From contig NC_015557.1 of the NCBI RefSeq assembly GCF_000213785.1, positions 1,468,664-1,532,663 on the forward strand: a DNA stretch of 64,000 nucleotides, in the 5' to 3' direction. A program made the position numbers and the translations under genes. The stretch comes from Hydrogenobaculum sp. 3684 (GTDB lineage Bacteria; Aquificota; Aquificia; Aquificales; Aquificaceae). Of the stretch, positions 34,714 through 43,777 are shown piece after piece. Each line of letters opens with the position of its first letter. The first letter of the stretch is position 1. The notes below the pieces were generated by a model. It searched no databases. It had not been told where the DNA came from and saw nothing but the letters and a program-made list of their open reading frames with translations.

Positions 34714-35111
34714 ATAGATTGTTGTCAGATTTAAAAAATGCGTTTTCAAGGTTAAAAGAGTCCTACGATAAAACTATAAACTCTCAAAATACCGCCGATT
34801 ATTCGTTTTTCAGAGATTCTACTATACAGCGGTTTGAGTTTACCATAGAGATTTTATGGAAAACTGTTAAAGAGTTTTTAAAATTAAAAGAAGGAATAGA
34901 ATGCAGATCTCCAAAATCTTGTATAAGAGATTTTTTCGGGTCTGGTTATCTAAGTTCTCAGGATGTTGTTACACTTTTAGAGGCAATAGACGATCGAAAT
35001 CTTACATCTCACACTTATCACGAAGAGGTTGCCGATAAAATTTTTCAAAATATTAAGAAATATCTACCTGTTATAAAAAGCGTAATAAATGAGATAGAAA
35101 AGAATATTTAA
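34704..35111 (+). CDS. HEPN-type partner (HI0074 / HepT-like)
   Basis: All-helical protein of 135 residues from the nucleotidyltransferase substrate-binding family (PF08780-like). The segment DDRNLTSHTYHE (about 94-105) contains R-x4-H-x-Y, the motif that in characterised HepT toxins provides the RNase residues and the Tyr that MntA polyAMPylates. CRSPKSCIRDFF (about 70-81) is also family-typical. It is translated from within the end of the nucleotidyltransferase gene, as expected for a balanced two-component module. It is adjacent (1 base) to the converging folC stop. Confidence 0.85.
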   Translation: MALDRLLSDLKNAFSRLKESYDKTINSQNTADYSFFRDSTIQRFEFTIEILWKTVKEFLKLKEGIECRSPKSCIRDFFGSGYLSSQDVVTLLEAIDDRNLTSHTYHEEVADKIFQNIKKYLPVIKSVINEIEKNI

Positions 35112-35112
35112 A

Positions 35113-36351
35113 TTATGATTTTTCCAAAGCTCTTTTTAACTCACCAAGAAGATACAAAGAACCAAAGACAAATACATCATCTTTTAGATTTAAAATATCT
35201 TTTGCGTCTTCTAAAGTATGGGTTTTAAAACCTATACTTTTTGCATAATTTAGCATATTATCTATATCTTCTGCTCTTTTGTAGTGAATGGGTACAAACG
35301 TAATCTCATCAAAGTAAGTTCTTAGTATATCTAACTCTTTTTGCCATTCTTTGTCTTTTAAACTTCCCATTACAAGCTTTATATCAAAATGTTCTTTTAT
35401 ATCTTTTATAATCTTTACCAAAGCACTTACGTTGTGAGCTCCATCTATCATTATAAGGGGTTTTTCTCTTAAAATCTCCATACGCCCTTCCCAATAGGTT
35501 TTTTCTAACGCCCTTTTTATAAGCTCTTCTTTTGGTTTAAATAGAGTTTCTACCGTAGGTATACTAAGAAACGATGCCAATGCCAAAGCTCCGTTGTCTA
35601 TTTGATGTTTGCCCCAAAGCCCAAGTTTTAGGCTTTTCATGTTAAAATCTAAAAAATTAAACTCTTCTATATAAGTGCTATGCTTATCTACATAACCTTT
35701 GTATTCAAAATCCTCCCCTGCTACAAAAAGCTTTGTGTTTTGCTCTTTTGCTTTTTCTGTTGCCATTGGGTATAGTGGGTATCTATTGTTTCCTATTAGG
35801 AGTGCTTTTGTGCCGTTTGCTATTTCAAGCTTTTCTAAAGCTATTTTATCTACGGTGTTGCCAAGCCATTTCATATGGTCTTTTCCTATGTTTGTTAAAA
35901 CCCCAATAAAAGGTGAAGAGGCTCTGGTGCCGTCCCATCTTCCGCCCATTCCTACTTCCCATACTACTATATCTACATTTTTGTCTTTAAAGTATAAAAG
36001 CCCTATCAGAGTTATAGCTTCAAAGTAAGTTAGCTCAAATTTTTCAAATACAGGTTTTAGGCTTTTGACATAGTATTCTAACTCTTCATCTTTTATATGA
36101 ATGTTGTTTACTCTTAATCTTTCGTTTTCTCTAACAAGATGAGGAGATACAAACCATCCGGTGTTAAGGCCATGCTCTATCAGAAGATAATTTAAAAAAG
36201 CGCAGGTAGAGCCTTTGCCGTTGGTACCGCCCACTATTACAGATTTATAGTGTTTTTCTGGGTTTCCTACATAGTCTCTTGCTTTTAGTATTCTATCTAA
36301 AGTGGGGTTTATCTTGTAGTCTTTGCCCTCATAAAGGTCCCAGAGTTTCAT
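35113..36351 (-). CDS. folC: Folylpolyglutamate synthase / dihydrofolate synthase
   Basis: Mur-ligase-family enzyme that adds glutamate to dihydropteroate and folates, 412 residues. The ATP loop is VGGTNGKGSTCAFLNYLL (about 41-58). FVSPHLVRENERLRVN, VGMGGRWDGT (about 136-145), TNIGKDHMKWLG and the C-terminal MIDGAHN segment are all conserved. It overlaps the upstream CCA-enzyme gene by 4 bases (ATGA), so translation is probably coupled. Both are distal genes of a leftward pgsA-led transcript. Confidence 0.94.
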   Translation of the reverse strand: MKLWDLYEGKDYKINPTLDRILKARDYVGNPEKHYKSVIVGGTNGKGSTCAFLNYLLIEHGLNTGWFVSPHLVRENERLRVNNIHIKDEELEYYVKSLKPVFEKFELTYFEAITLIGLLYFKDKNVDIVVWEVGMGGRWDGTRASSPFIGVLTNIGKDHMKWLGNTVDKIALEKLEIANGTKALLIGNNRYPLYPMATEKAKEQNTKLFVAGEDFEYKGYVDKHSTYIEEFNFLDFNMKSLKLGLWGKHQIDNGALALASFLSIPTVETLFKPKEELIKRALEKTYWEGRMEILREKPLIMIDGAHNVSALVKIIKDIKEHFDIKLVMGSLKDKEWQKELDILRTYFDEITFVPIHYKRAEDIDNMLNYAKSIGFKTHTLEDAKDILNLKDDVFVFGSLYLLGELKRALEKS

Positions 36352-37937
36352 ATATTTATATGTTCACCTTCTTTTTTAAGCCATTCTATTGCTTCTTCTT
36401 TTGTCTTTATTGCACCTTCGTATTGAAGGTCTAATAGTTTATTTTTTAAAAGCCCAACGGTAGGCCCCTCTGGTATATTTAGTATATTCATTATATCTTT
36501 TCCACTAAGAAGTGGTTCTATAGGCTTTGGTACATTTTTTAATTTAAATTCTATTATATTTTTTATGGTTTTTTCTAAAGCTTTCATAGTGGGCTCATCG
36601 TCTTTAGATCCCAAGGCATCTGCTATAGTTAGTATCATAAGAGGGTATATATCATCTTCTACTTCTCTTAAGAGCTTTCCATAGGCTCTTGGTGTGAGAT
36701 GCTCCAAAGATTCCCTTAGATAAAATATCCTAAGGTGCATTCTTACCATTTTTTGTAAAAACCTTGAAAGATCTTCTCCAAAGGTAAGCTCATTAGATAT
36801 TTTTGCCGTTAGTTCTTCTCCTACTTTGTCATGCTCGTAAAAGGTGATGTTACCTTTTTCATCTATTTTCATGGTGTGAGGCTTTCCTATGTCGTGTAGT
36901 AAAGCGCTTAGTTTTATAGCCTCTTTTGTGCCAAAATCCCCTAAAAATTGATAGGCTGGTATTTGGCTTTTTATAAAATTTAAAAGCTCTTTATCAAAGT
37001 TTACATCCTCATTTTCAAGGATTTTATCCGCATACTCATAGACTTTTAACGTATGTTTATCAAGGGGGTATATGTGATGATGCCCTTGATTTGAAACTTT
37101 TTTTATATCCTCTAAATATGGTATTATGCTGTAAATGGCATTTGTCTCAAAAAGAAGCTCCATTCCCTTGTAGGATTTTTTTAATTTTAAAAGCTTAAAA
37201 AACTCTACTGCTATCCTTTCTTTTGCACTGGTTTTTAGAAGTGTATGGTTTTCTTTTAAGAAATTTATAAAACCCTCTTCTAACTCAAAATCAAGCTCGT
37301 TTGCTATCCTTACTCCCCTTAAAAGCCTTATAGGGTCTTTTTTGAGATTTTCATAAGATATTGCTCTTACAAGTCCATTTTCTAAGTCTTTTATACCACC
37401 GGTTGGATCAAAAAGAATCGTTTGCTGAGCTCCCACAGATAGCACATCATCTAAGTTTACAGCTATTGCGTTGCAGGTAAAATCCCTATCTTTTAAATCC
37501 TTTTCAAGGATCTTTTCCCACTCTTCAGGGCTTGGTCTTAGACCAAAAAAACTTTTTAATCCACCACTTTCTAATATTGCTATATCAAATCTATATTTGA
37601 AACTTCCTTCGTTAAATACTATAGTGGCTATTTTGTTTCTTTTTATCCAAGGTTCTTTTTTCTCAAACTCAAATACATCGGCTTTTATGTTGTATGTTTG
37701 GAAAAGAAGTTCTTTAAAACGGTTTGCAACAGTTATTGGTTCTTGAGTGGTTATAATATCTATATCTACACTTTTGTCTATTGGTTTTCCTATTATTCTA
37801 TCTCTTACGTATCCTCCCACCAAGAAAGCGTAGTGGTCTCTATCAAGGCATTTTGCTAAAAGGTCAAAGTGAGTTAGGTAAAAATTTAATCCGTGGGCGG
37901 TATGTTTTTTGCCAAAAATTTCTATTATATCACTCAT
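36348..37937 (-). CDS. tRNA nucleotidyltransferase (CCA- or A-adding) with HD domain
   Basis: Class II nucleotidyltransferase of 529 residues. The head has FLVGGYVRDRIIG and VDIDIIT (about 38-62, the metal-binding D-x-D), RDFTCNAIAV (about 150), and the nucleotide-recognition helix RLLRGVRIANEL. A C-terminal HD domain follows (LLHDIGKPHTM near 345, FYEHDKVGEE). It repairs or builds tRNA 3' ends; the tRNA-Lys here lacks encoded CCA. Aquifex is known to split the task between separate CC- and A-adding enzymes, so this may be only one half. It overlaps pgsA by 8 bases and folC by 4. Confidence 0.9.
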   Translation of the reverse strand: MSDIIEIFGKKHTAHGLNFYLTHFDLLAKCLDRDHYAFLVGGYVRDRIIGKPIDKSVDIDIITTQEPITVANRFKELLFQTYNIKADVFEFEKKEPWIKRNKIATIVFNEGSFKYRFDIAILESGGLKSFFGLRPSPEEWEKILEKDLKDRDFTCNAIAVNLDDVLSVGAQQTILFDPTGGIKDLENGLVRAISYENLKKDPIRLLRGVRIANELDFELEEGFINFLKENHTLLKTSAKERIAVEFFKLLKLKKSYKGMELLFETNAIYSIIPYLEDIKKVSNQGHHHIYPLDKHTLKVYEYADKILENEDVNFDKELLNFIKSQIPAYQFLGDFGTKEAIKLSALLHDIGKPHTMKIDEKGNITFYEHDKVGEELTAKISNELTFGEDLSRFLQKMVRMHLRIFYLRESLEHLTPRAYGKLLREVEDDIYPLMILTIADALGSKDDEPTMKALEKTIKNIIEFKLKNVPKPIEPLLSGKDIMNILNIPEGPTVGLLKNKLLDLQYEGAIKTKEEAIEWLKKEGEHINI

Positions 37938-38415
37938 AAAACCATCTTTTTAAATAACCATACAAAGAAATATATGCAAAAATAAGGCTTATATCGAAAA
38001 GCATATTACCAAATTTTACCTCACCAAGAAGTATTACAATGATACTAAACATCTCAAAAAACGCCTTTATTTTTCCACTTAAAATAGCCCCTTTGTCTTT
38101 ATTCTTTGCTATGCTTCTTAGAAAAGACACTGTTAGTTCTCTTATCATCAAAAACGTAGCTGCATAGGGGTTTAACATATGTTTGTATAAAAGCCCCATA
38201 ACCGCTGTTAAAACTAAGATTTTATCTGCAAAAGGGTCATACACTTTTCCAAACTCTGTGATAGCGTTGTTGTTTCTTGCAATAGAGCCATCAAACCAAT
38301 CCGATATTGCTCCTATACTAAATGTTATAAGAGCTATAAAGTAGTGAGAAGATATTATAAAGCAAAAGGCCACTATGCCACAAAATATTCTAAGAGTAGT
38401 TATAAAATTTGCCAT
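37930..38415 (-). CDS. pgsA: CDP-diacylglycerol-glycerol-3-phosphate 3-phosphatidyltransferase
   Basis: Inner-membrane CDP-alcohol phosphatidyltransferase making phosphatidylglycerol phosphate, 161 residues with about four helices. The catalytic signature is complete: DWFDGSIARN followed by FGKVYDPFADK (D-G-x2-A-R-x8-G-x3-D-x3-D, about 38-66). It is slightly shorter than E. coli PgsA (182). It is divergent from purF across 34 bases, with a minus-strand TATAAT (38440-38445) 24 bases before the ATG. Confidence 0.93.
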   Translation of the reverse strand: MANFITTLRIFCGIVAFCFIISSHYFIALITFSIGAISDWFDGSIARNNNAITEFGKVYDPFADKILVLTAVMGLLYKHMLNPYAATFLMIRELTVSFLRSIAKNKDKGAILSGKIKAFFEMFSIIVILLGEVKFGNMLFDISLIFAYISLYGYLKRWFYE

Positions 38416-38436
38416 AACTTTTTAACAAAAATCATT

Positions 38437-38447
38437 TATATTATAAT
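38437..38447. promoter_or_regulatory. Shared divergent -10 region, purF and pgsA
   Basis: TATATTATAAT offers TATATT for purF (7 bases before ATG 38450, so leaderless) and, on the minus strand, TATAAT (38440-38445) for pgsA. The two start codons are 34 bases apart. Confidence 0.45.
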
Positions 38448-38449
38448 TG

Positions 38450-39844
38450 ATGTGCGGTGTTTTTGGCGTTTATTTGAACGAAGAGGAAACTTTAGATTTC
38501 CCAAAGGCAGCAACGTTTGCTTACTTTGGTATATACGCTCTGCAGCATAGAGGCCAAGAGAGCGCTGGTATATGCTCTTATTATGAGGATGATATTAAAA
38601 GAGTTGCTAACAAAGGCCTTGTGCTGGAGGCCATTTCCAAAGAAGAGTTAAAAAATTTAAAAGGTAAGGTAGCTATATCTCACGTTAGATATTCTACTAC
38701 TGGTGGTGATTCTGCTCAAAATATTCAACCTATAGTTAGAGAAAGTAAAAGGTTTGGAAAAGTGGCTGTGGTTCATAACGGAAACCTTACAAACTATAAC
38801 TTTCTAAGAAGGCTTCTTGTTGCAAACGAAGTGGAGTTAAAATGCTCTTCTGATACAGAGGTGTTTTTAGGGCTTTTAGATGTAGTAGAAAAAGATGCAT
38901 CTATAAGTGCTCATATGTTGGATGAAGAGCTTATACCCTATCTTGTTAGTGTTTTAAAGCTTGTGGAGGGAGCTTATAGTATACTTATGATAATAAACGG
39001 TAAGCTTATAGCCGCTAGGGATCCTCTTGGTTTTAGGCCACTTTTGATGGGAAGACGTCAAGACGCTATCGTATTTGCCTCTGAGACCTGTGCTTTTGAT
39101 ATTATAGAAGCGGATTATTGGCGTGAGATAAAGCCTGGGGAAATCACTATAGTAGATGAAAACGGTATAAGAACTTACTTTTTTGCTAAAAGCCCAAAAC
39201 CAAAGAAATGCATCTTTGAGCATGTATATTTTGCAAGACCTGATAGCTTTATATTTTCTGAATACTCTTACAACGTTAGAAAGAAAATGGGTATGGAACT
39301 TGCTAAAGAGGACGATATATTTCCAGATATAGTGATTCCAGTACCGGATTCTGGTATGCCAGCAGCCATAGGATATAGCCAGTACAAGAATATTCCCTAC
39401 GAAATGGGACTTGTTAGAAATCACTATATAGGAAGGACGTTTATAGCTCCTACTCAAGATATTAGAAATCTAAGCGTTTTGATGAAGTTAAATCCAAACA
39501 AAGGTATTATAAAGGATAAAAGCATAGTGGTGATAGATGATTCTATTGTAAGAGGGACTACCTCAAAGCGTATAGTAAACCTTTTAAAAGAAGCCGGAGC
39601 CAAAGAAGTACATATGAGGATAGCTTCTCCACCGGTTATAGGGCCTTGTTATTACGGTATAGACACGCCCACAAAAGAAGAGCTTATGGCAAGCCATATG
39701 TCTGTGGAAGATATAAGAAGGTTTATAGGAGCCGATTCTTTAAAATATTTATCCTTAGAAGGGCTTATGAGGTCTGTTCAAGAACCAGATTCTTTTTGTG
39801 ATGCTTGCTTTACAGACAACTATCCTGTAGAGTTAAAGCTATGA
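38450..39844 (+). CDS. purF: Amidophosphoribosyltransferase
   Basis: First committed enzyme of purine synthesis, transferring glutamine amide nitrogen to PRPP, 464 residues. After Met removal Cys2 (MCGVFGVY) is the glutaminase nucleophile. RYSTTGGDSAQNIQP and NGNLTNY are in the Ntn domain, and the PRPP loop is VVIDDSIVRGTTSKRI (about 360-375). Four cysteines occupy the iron-sulfur positions of the Bacillus-type enzyme (KKCIFEHVY, GPCYYGID and FCDACF), so an oxygen-sensitive 4Fe-4S form is expected. A TTG three bases upstream is not used, since Cys must follow Met. It overlaps the DUF2905 gene by ATGA. Confidence 0.96.
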   Translation: MCGVFGVYLNEEETLDFPKAATFAYFGIYALQHRGQESAGICSYYEDDIKRVANKGLVLEAISKEELKNLKGKVAISHVRYSTTGGDSAQNIQPIVRESKRFGKVAVVHNGNLTNYNFLRRLLVANEVELKCSSDTEVFLGLLDVVEKDASISAHMLDEELIPYLVSVLKLVEGAYSILMIINGKLIAARDPLGFRPLLMGRRQDAIVFASETCAFDIIEADYWREIKPGEITIVDENGIRTYFFAKSPKPKKCIFEHVYFARPDSFIFSEYSYNVRKKMGMELAKEDDIFPDIVIPVPDSGMPAAIGYSQYKNIPYEMGLVRNHYIGRTFIAPTQDIRNLSVLMKLNPNKGIIKDKSIVVIDDSIVRGTTSKRIVNLLKEAGAKEVHMRIASPPVIGPCYYGIDTPTKEELMASHMSVEDIRRFIGADSLKYLSLEGLMRSVQEPDSFCDACFTDNYPVELKL

Positions 39845-40059
39845 ACGAATTTGCAAAACTCCTAATAATATTTGGTTTTATACTCATTGGTTTAGGGCTT
39901 TTGATAATTATATTTGGAAAATTAAACATCCCATTAGGAAGGCTTCCGGGGGATATTGTTTATAAAAATGGAAACTTTGTGTTTTACTTTCCTTTGGTGA
40001 GTTCTATAATTTTAAGTATTTTACTAACAATATTGCTAAATATTCTTTTTAGAAGATAA
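39841..40059 (+). CDS. DUF2905 small membrane protein
   Basis: Protein of 72 residues with two membrane helices (about 5-25 and 48-70) joined by the family signature IPLGRLPGDIVYKNGNFVFY. The start ATG 39841 overlaps the purF stop as ATGA, which decides it over an earlier in-frame codon inside purF. DUF2905 proteins are widespread but have no established function. The coupling to purF suggests co-translation only. Confidence 0.88.
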   Translation: MNEFAKLLIIFGFILIGLGLLIIIFGKLNIPLGRLPGDIVYKNGNFVFYFPLVSSIILSILLTILLNILFRR

Positions 40060-40068
40060 AATATGATT

Positions 40069-40077
40069 TGTTATAAT
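40069..40077 (+). promoter_or_regulatory. Extended -10 promoter for DUF354 gene
   Basis: TGTTATAAT ends 7 bases before ATG 40085; the transcript is predicted to be leaderless. Confidence 0.5.
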
Positions 40078-40084
40078 ATGTTGA

Positions 40085-41161
40085 ATGATATGGTTTGATA
40101 TAGTAACTCCTAAAGCGGCTCTTTTTTTTAGTCCCATCATAAGAAAATTTGATAGCCAAGGGGAGCGTGTTTTAATTACCACCAGAAAATCAGAAGGCTA
40201 TGAGGAGATTGTAGAGCTCCTTGATATGCTTAATATCCCTTACGAAGTTGTAGGGGGATTTGGGGGCGGTACTCTAAACGGTAAGCTTCATGCGAGCATA
40301 GAAAGAATGTATCAGATGACAAAACTTCTTGATAAGTACAATCCAGATATTATGGTAAGCATATGCTCTGTAGATGCCAACAGAGTGGCTTACGGGCTTG
40401 GTATACCTATAGTAAATTTTTACGATATACCTTTGTCTGATTATAAGCATGATTTTAAAAAAGCCCTGCCTCAGGCAAGGCTTACGCTTCCTCTTTCTAC
40501 TGTGGCCCTAAAGCCTTTCGTGGTGCCAGATGAGATATTTTATAGGTTTGCTTTGGAAAAAGATCAGGTTTATACATACGATTTCATAGATCCTTTGATA
40601 TGGCTTTATGATTTTAAACCAGATATAAACTATGTAAAGGATGTAATGAAGATACCTTTAGATAAACCCATTATAGTGGTAAGAGAAGAGGAGTTTAAAG
40701 CCTCTTATGTGATGAAAAAATACAGCCTTTTGTATGATGGGCTTTTAGAACTAAAAGATAAAATAGATGCAACGTTTGTAATAATACCAAGGTACGAGGC
40801 AGAGCCCTTAAAAGAGCTTTTTGATTTTGCCATCATATTAGAAAAAAAATACAAGATACAGCATCTTCTTGCATACGCATCTTTGTTTATCGGAGGAGGC
40901 GGTACCATAAACCTTGAAGCCACTTACTTTGGCACACCTGTTATATCCACAAGAAGCTTTATAAGTCATTACGATAAGTATGTGGTGGATGTGGGGCTTA
41001 TGAAATGGGTAAACGACAAAGACTCTTTGGTAAATACCGCTTTAAAGCTTATAGGAAAACGCTTCGATGAGCTTGCTCAAAACGTTTGGGGTTCTATGAA
41101 GGTGGATTTAGATTTTCTAACAGATACTATTTTAAAAGCCAAAGACCTAAAAAGATATTGA
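40085..41161 (+). CDS. DUF354 family protein, GT-B-fold
   Basis: Protein of 358 residues of the DUF354 family (PF04007), found mainly in archaea and thermophilic bacteria and related in fold to GT-B glycosyltransferases such as MurG/UDP-GlcNAc epimerase. Family features are MIWFDIVTPKAALFFSPII at the start, ITTRKSEGYEE, SICSVDANRVAYGLGIP, VVREEEFKASY, and the C-terminal IGGGGTINLEATYFGTPVI (about 278-296), which looks like a nucleotide-sugar binding site. It is followed one base later by asnB, an arrangement suggesting a shared transcript in surface-glycan or exopolysaccharide synthesis. Substrate unknown. Confidence 0.85.
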   Translation: MIWFDIVTPKAALFFSPIIRKFDSQGERVLITTRKSEGYEEIVELLDMLNIPYEVVGGFGGGTLNGKLHASIERMYQMTKLLDKYNPDIMVSICSVDANRVAYGLGIPIVNFYDIPLSDYKHDFKKALPQARLTLPLSTVALKPFVVPDEIFYRFALEKDQVYTYDFIDPLIWLYDFKPDINYVKDVMKIPLDKPIIVVREEEFKASYVMKKYSLLYDGLLELKDKIDATFVIIPRYEAEPLKELFDFAIILEKKYKIQHLLAYASLFIGGGGTINLEATYFGTPVISTRSFISHYDKYVVDVGLMKWVNDKDSLVNTALKLIGKRFDELAQNVWGSMKVDLDFLTDTILKAKDLKRY

Positions 41162-41162
41162 T

Positions 41163-43013
41163 ATGTGTGGTATATTGGGACTTTTTGGAAATCCAGCATC
41201 TATAGATACAAATCTTTTTAAAAAAGCTTTAGATAAAATAGCTCATAGAGGACCAGATGCTTACGGTATTTATCAAAATGAAGATATAGTATTTGGCCAT
41301 AGAAGACTTTCTATCATAGATTTATCTCCTTTGGGCAATCAGCCTATGGTGGATGAAGAAACAAGCAATGTTATCGTTTTTAACGGAGAGATCTATAATT
41401 TTAAATCCATAAGGGATTTTTTAATATCAAAAGGAATAAACTTTAACTCATCTTCGGACACCGAAGTACTTTTAAAAGCTTATAGATATTTTGGTGTAGA
41501 GGTCCTTAGCAAGCTAAGAGGTATGTTTTCTTTTTGTATATACGATGCAGATAAAAAATCTCTTTTTTTTGCAAGGGATAGGTTTGGTAAAAAACCCTTT
41601 TATTATGCTTTTATAAAAGATAATTTTTTATTTTCATCGGAGATAAAAGCACTGCTTGAGTTTTTTGACAAAACGCCACTTCCAGATAAAGGTTCTATGG
41701 CAGATTATTTTAGATATTTGGCCCCTTCTTATGGAAAGACTATGTATGAGGGTATATATAAGCTTCCTCCTTCTTGTTTTGGGATTTTAGATAAAAATGG
41801 GTTTAGTGTAAAAGAGTATTACAATCCCCTTGATTATCTTTCTAAAAGCTATCAAAACGAAGATCAAATACTAAAAGACATAGAAAATAAGCTTATAGAA
41901 TCTATTGAGCTTAGGCTTGTGGGAGATGTGGAAGTGGCATCGCTTCTTTCTGGAGGTCTTGATTCTTCTTTTGTAAGCGCTTTGTATTCAAAGATTGCCA
42001 AAGAAACATTTGGCAAAAATATAAACACATTTTCTATAGGGTACAGCGAGTATGAGCACTACAGCGAGCTTGATTGGGCTTTGAAAGTTTCAAAGTTTAT
42101 TGGATCAAGCCATCATCCTATCAGCATAAACTCAAAGGATTTTATAGAGAAAATAGATGAGGTGGTTTATTTTTTAGATGAGCCTATAAACGATCCTGCC
42201 ACTTTGCCCACATACGTTATATCTTCTTACATCAAACAAAACGGTATAAAAGTTGCCCTTTCTGGAGAGGGTTCTGATGAGCTATTTTTTGGATACGATC
42301 TTTATTATAAGTATCTAAACTATGAAGATATCTCTAAAATCCTAAAAAAACCTCATAAAGAACTTATATTAGAATCACTTTCAGACAAGAATTCTAAAGC
42401 ATCGGAGCTTTTAAAAAGAGCTTTAAAAGATGAGATTATCTTTAGGACTATAGGGGAGTGTTTTACAAACGATGAGCTTAAAAGGTTTTTAAGATTTTCT
42501 TATGAGAGTGATAATATTGAGCTATTTTCAAAAAGATTTGAGCCTTTTTCTCATCATCATATATCTATATGGTATTACTTTGTAGATATGTATATGTGGA
42601 TAGGGGAAGTGCTTATGATGAAAGTGGATAAAATGGCTATGGCTCATTCTGTAGAACTAAGAGTACCTATGCTTGATCATGAACTTCATCAGCTTGTGTT
42701 AAATGTAGACCCATCTCTTCGTATATCAAACCAAAACAAGCACCTTCTTAAGAAAATAGCTATAAAATATCTACCAGAAGAGATAGTGTATAGAAGGAAA
42801 AAAGGATTTTCTTACCCATTTATAGAATGGTTTTACAAAGAAAAGAAAAACTTTTTGGAAGATTGGCTTAAGATAAACAAAGAACATGGATTTTTTGACG
42901 AAGGGTTTTTGAGATTTTTATATGAAAATGGTAATTCAAAAGCTTACAAACACCACGTCTGGGCGGTGGAGATATTTAATAGATGGTTCAAAAAAACTTA
43001 TCTATCCAATTGA
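41163..43013 (+). CDS. asnB: Asparagine synthase (glutamine-hydrolysing)
   Basis: Amidates aspartate (or an unknown acid) using glutamine and ATP, 616 residues. The Ntn glutaminase domain starts MCGILGLFGN (nucleophile Cys2), with HRGPDAYG, FNGEIYN and SSDTEVLLKAY. The synthetase domain carries the PP-loop SLLSGGLDSSFV (about 259-270), FLDEPINDPA and ALSGEGSDELFFGY (about 360-373). It is complete and of normal length. Because DUF354 lies one base upstream, a role in modifying a surface sugar acid is possible alongside asparagine synthesis. It overlaps the converging cutA by 12 bases. Confidence 0.93.
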   Translation: MCGILGLFGNPASIDTNLFKKALDKIAHRGPDAYGIYQNEDIVFGHRRLSIIDLSPLGNQPMVDEETSNVIVFNGEIYNFKSIRDFLISKGINFNSSSDTEVLLKAYRYFGVEVLSKLRGMFSFCIYDADKKSLFFARDRFGKKPFYYAFIKDNFLFSSEIKALLEFFDKTPLPDKGSMADYFRYLAPSYGKTMYEGIYKLPPSCFGILDKNGFSVKEYYNPLDYLSKSYQNEDQILKDIENKLIESIELRLVGDVEVASLLSGGLDSSFVSALYSKIAKETFGKNINTFSIGYSEYEHYSELDWALKVSKFIGSSHHPISINSKDFIEKIDEVVYFLDEPINDPATLPTYVISSYIKQNGIKVALSGEGSDELFFGYDLYYKYLNYEDISKILKKPHKELILESLSDKNSKASELLKRALKDEIIFRTIGECFTNDELKRFLRFSYESDNIELFSKRFEPFSHHHISIWYYFVDMYMWIGEVLMMKVDKMAMAHSVELRVPMLDHELHQLVLNVDPSLRISNQNKHLLKKIAIKYLPEEIVYRRKKGFSYPFIEWFYKEKKNFLEDWLKINKEHGFFDEGFLRFLYENGNSKAYKHHVWAVEIFNRWFKKTYLSN

Positions 43014-43319
43014 GTCTTCTATCCATTTTAGGTAAGACTCTATACCAGATTCTATGTTAAGTGATATAATCTCTGGTACTGTGTATGGGTGAATAGCTTT
43101 TACCTTTTCTATCAAAAGTACAATCTTTTCTTTTAGGGTTTTTACAATAAGAAGAGATTCTTCTGAGGTTTCGATCTCTCCTTTCCACCAGTATATAGAT
43201 TCTGCACCGCTTATTATGTTAACGCAAGCCCCAAGCTTTTCTTGCACTATAAACTTAGCAATATCCTTTGCTTTATCTTTTGGTGTTGTGATTAAAACTA
43301 TTGCATAGTTTGATACCAT
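43002..43319 (-). CDS. cutA: Divalent-cation tolerance protein CutA
   Basis: Small trimeric ferredoxin-like protein of 105 residues, conserved in nearly all life and linked to copper tolerance in E. coli. Signature segments are VLITTPKDKAKDIAKFIVQE, LGACVNII, YWWKGEIE (about 43-50), and HPYTVPEIISLNI (about 77-89). It is divergent from the 43335 gene with only 15 bases between start codons. Its extended -10 (TGCTATAAT) overlaps the first base of the other gene's ATG. Confidence 0.95.
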   Translation of the reverse strand: MVSNYAIVLITTPKDKAKDIAKFIVQEKLGACVNIISGAESIYWWKGEIETSEESLLIVKTLKEKIVLLIEKVKAIHPYTVPEIISLNIESGIESYLKWIEDSIG

Positions 43320-43322
43320 AGT

Positions 43323-43335
43323 TAATATTATAGCA
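43323..43335. promoter_or_regulatory. Overlapping divergent promoters, cutA and 43335 gene
   Basis: The minus strand of 43327-43335 reads TGCTATAAT, 7 bases before the cutA ATG. The plus strand of 43323-43331 offers TAATAT/TATTAT 3-6 bases before ATG 43335. The whole start-to-start gap is 15 bases, so -35 regions would lie inside the opposite genes. Confidence 0.45.
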
Positions 43336-43777
43336 TGGGAATTTTTGCAGAAGACTTAATAAACTTTGGCAACCTAATGGAAGCTACCATAGATTTCCCG
43401 ATAAATCAAAAAGAGTTAGAAAATATATTGGGAGTCTCGGTTTATTTAGAGCCACATGTAATGGATGTAGTGGTAAAAAAGAAGTTTTTGGCTTTTAGTA
43501 AAGATTATAAAATAAGGTTAAAAGAAGGGGAATATTTTATAAACGATAGAAAAGCTGGTAAAAGGGCTATTGGGTTTGATATGCTTTTAGAAAAAGATAT
43601 AGAGCTTTTACCAAACGCTTTTGAGGTGATAGATGGAAAGCCTTATATAAACTTTTGGCCTTATATAAAGGCATCTGAGCTTTATGCCAAGGTGCCAAAT
43701 CAGTTTAAAGAGCGTGTTATAATAAAGGACTACGAGATTAAAAGTGGAAATCTTGTGTTGAAGTTGGGAGTTCAGAA

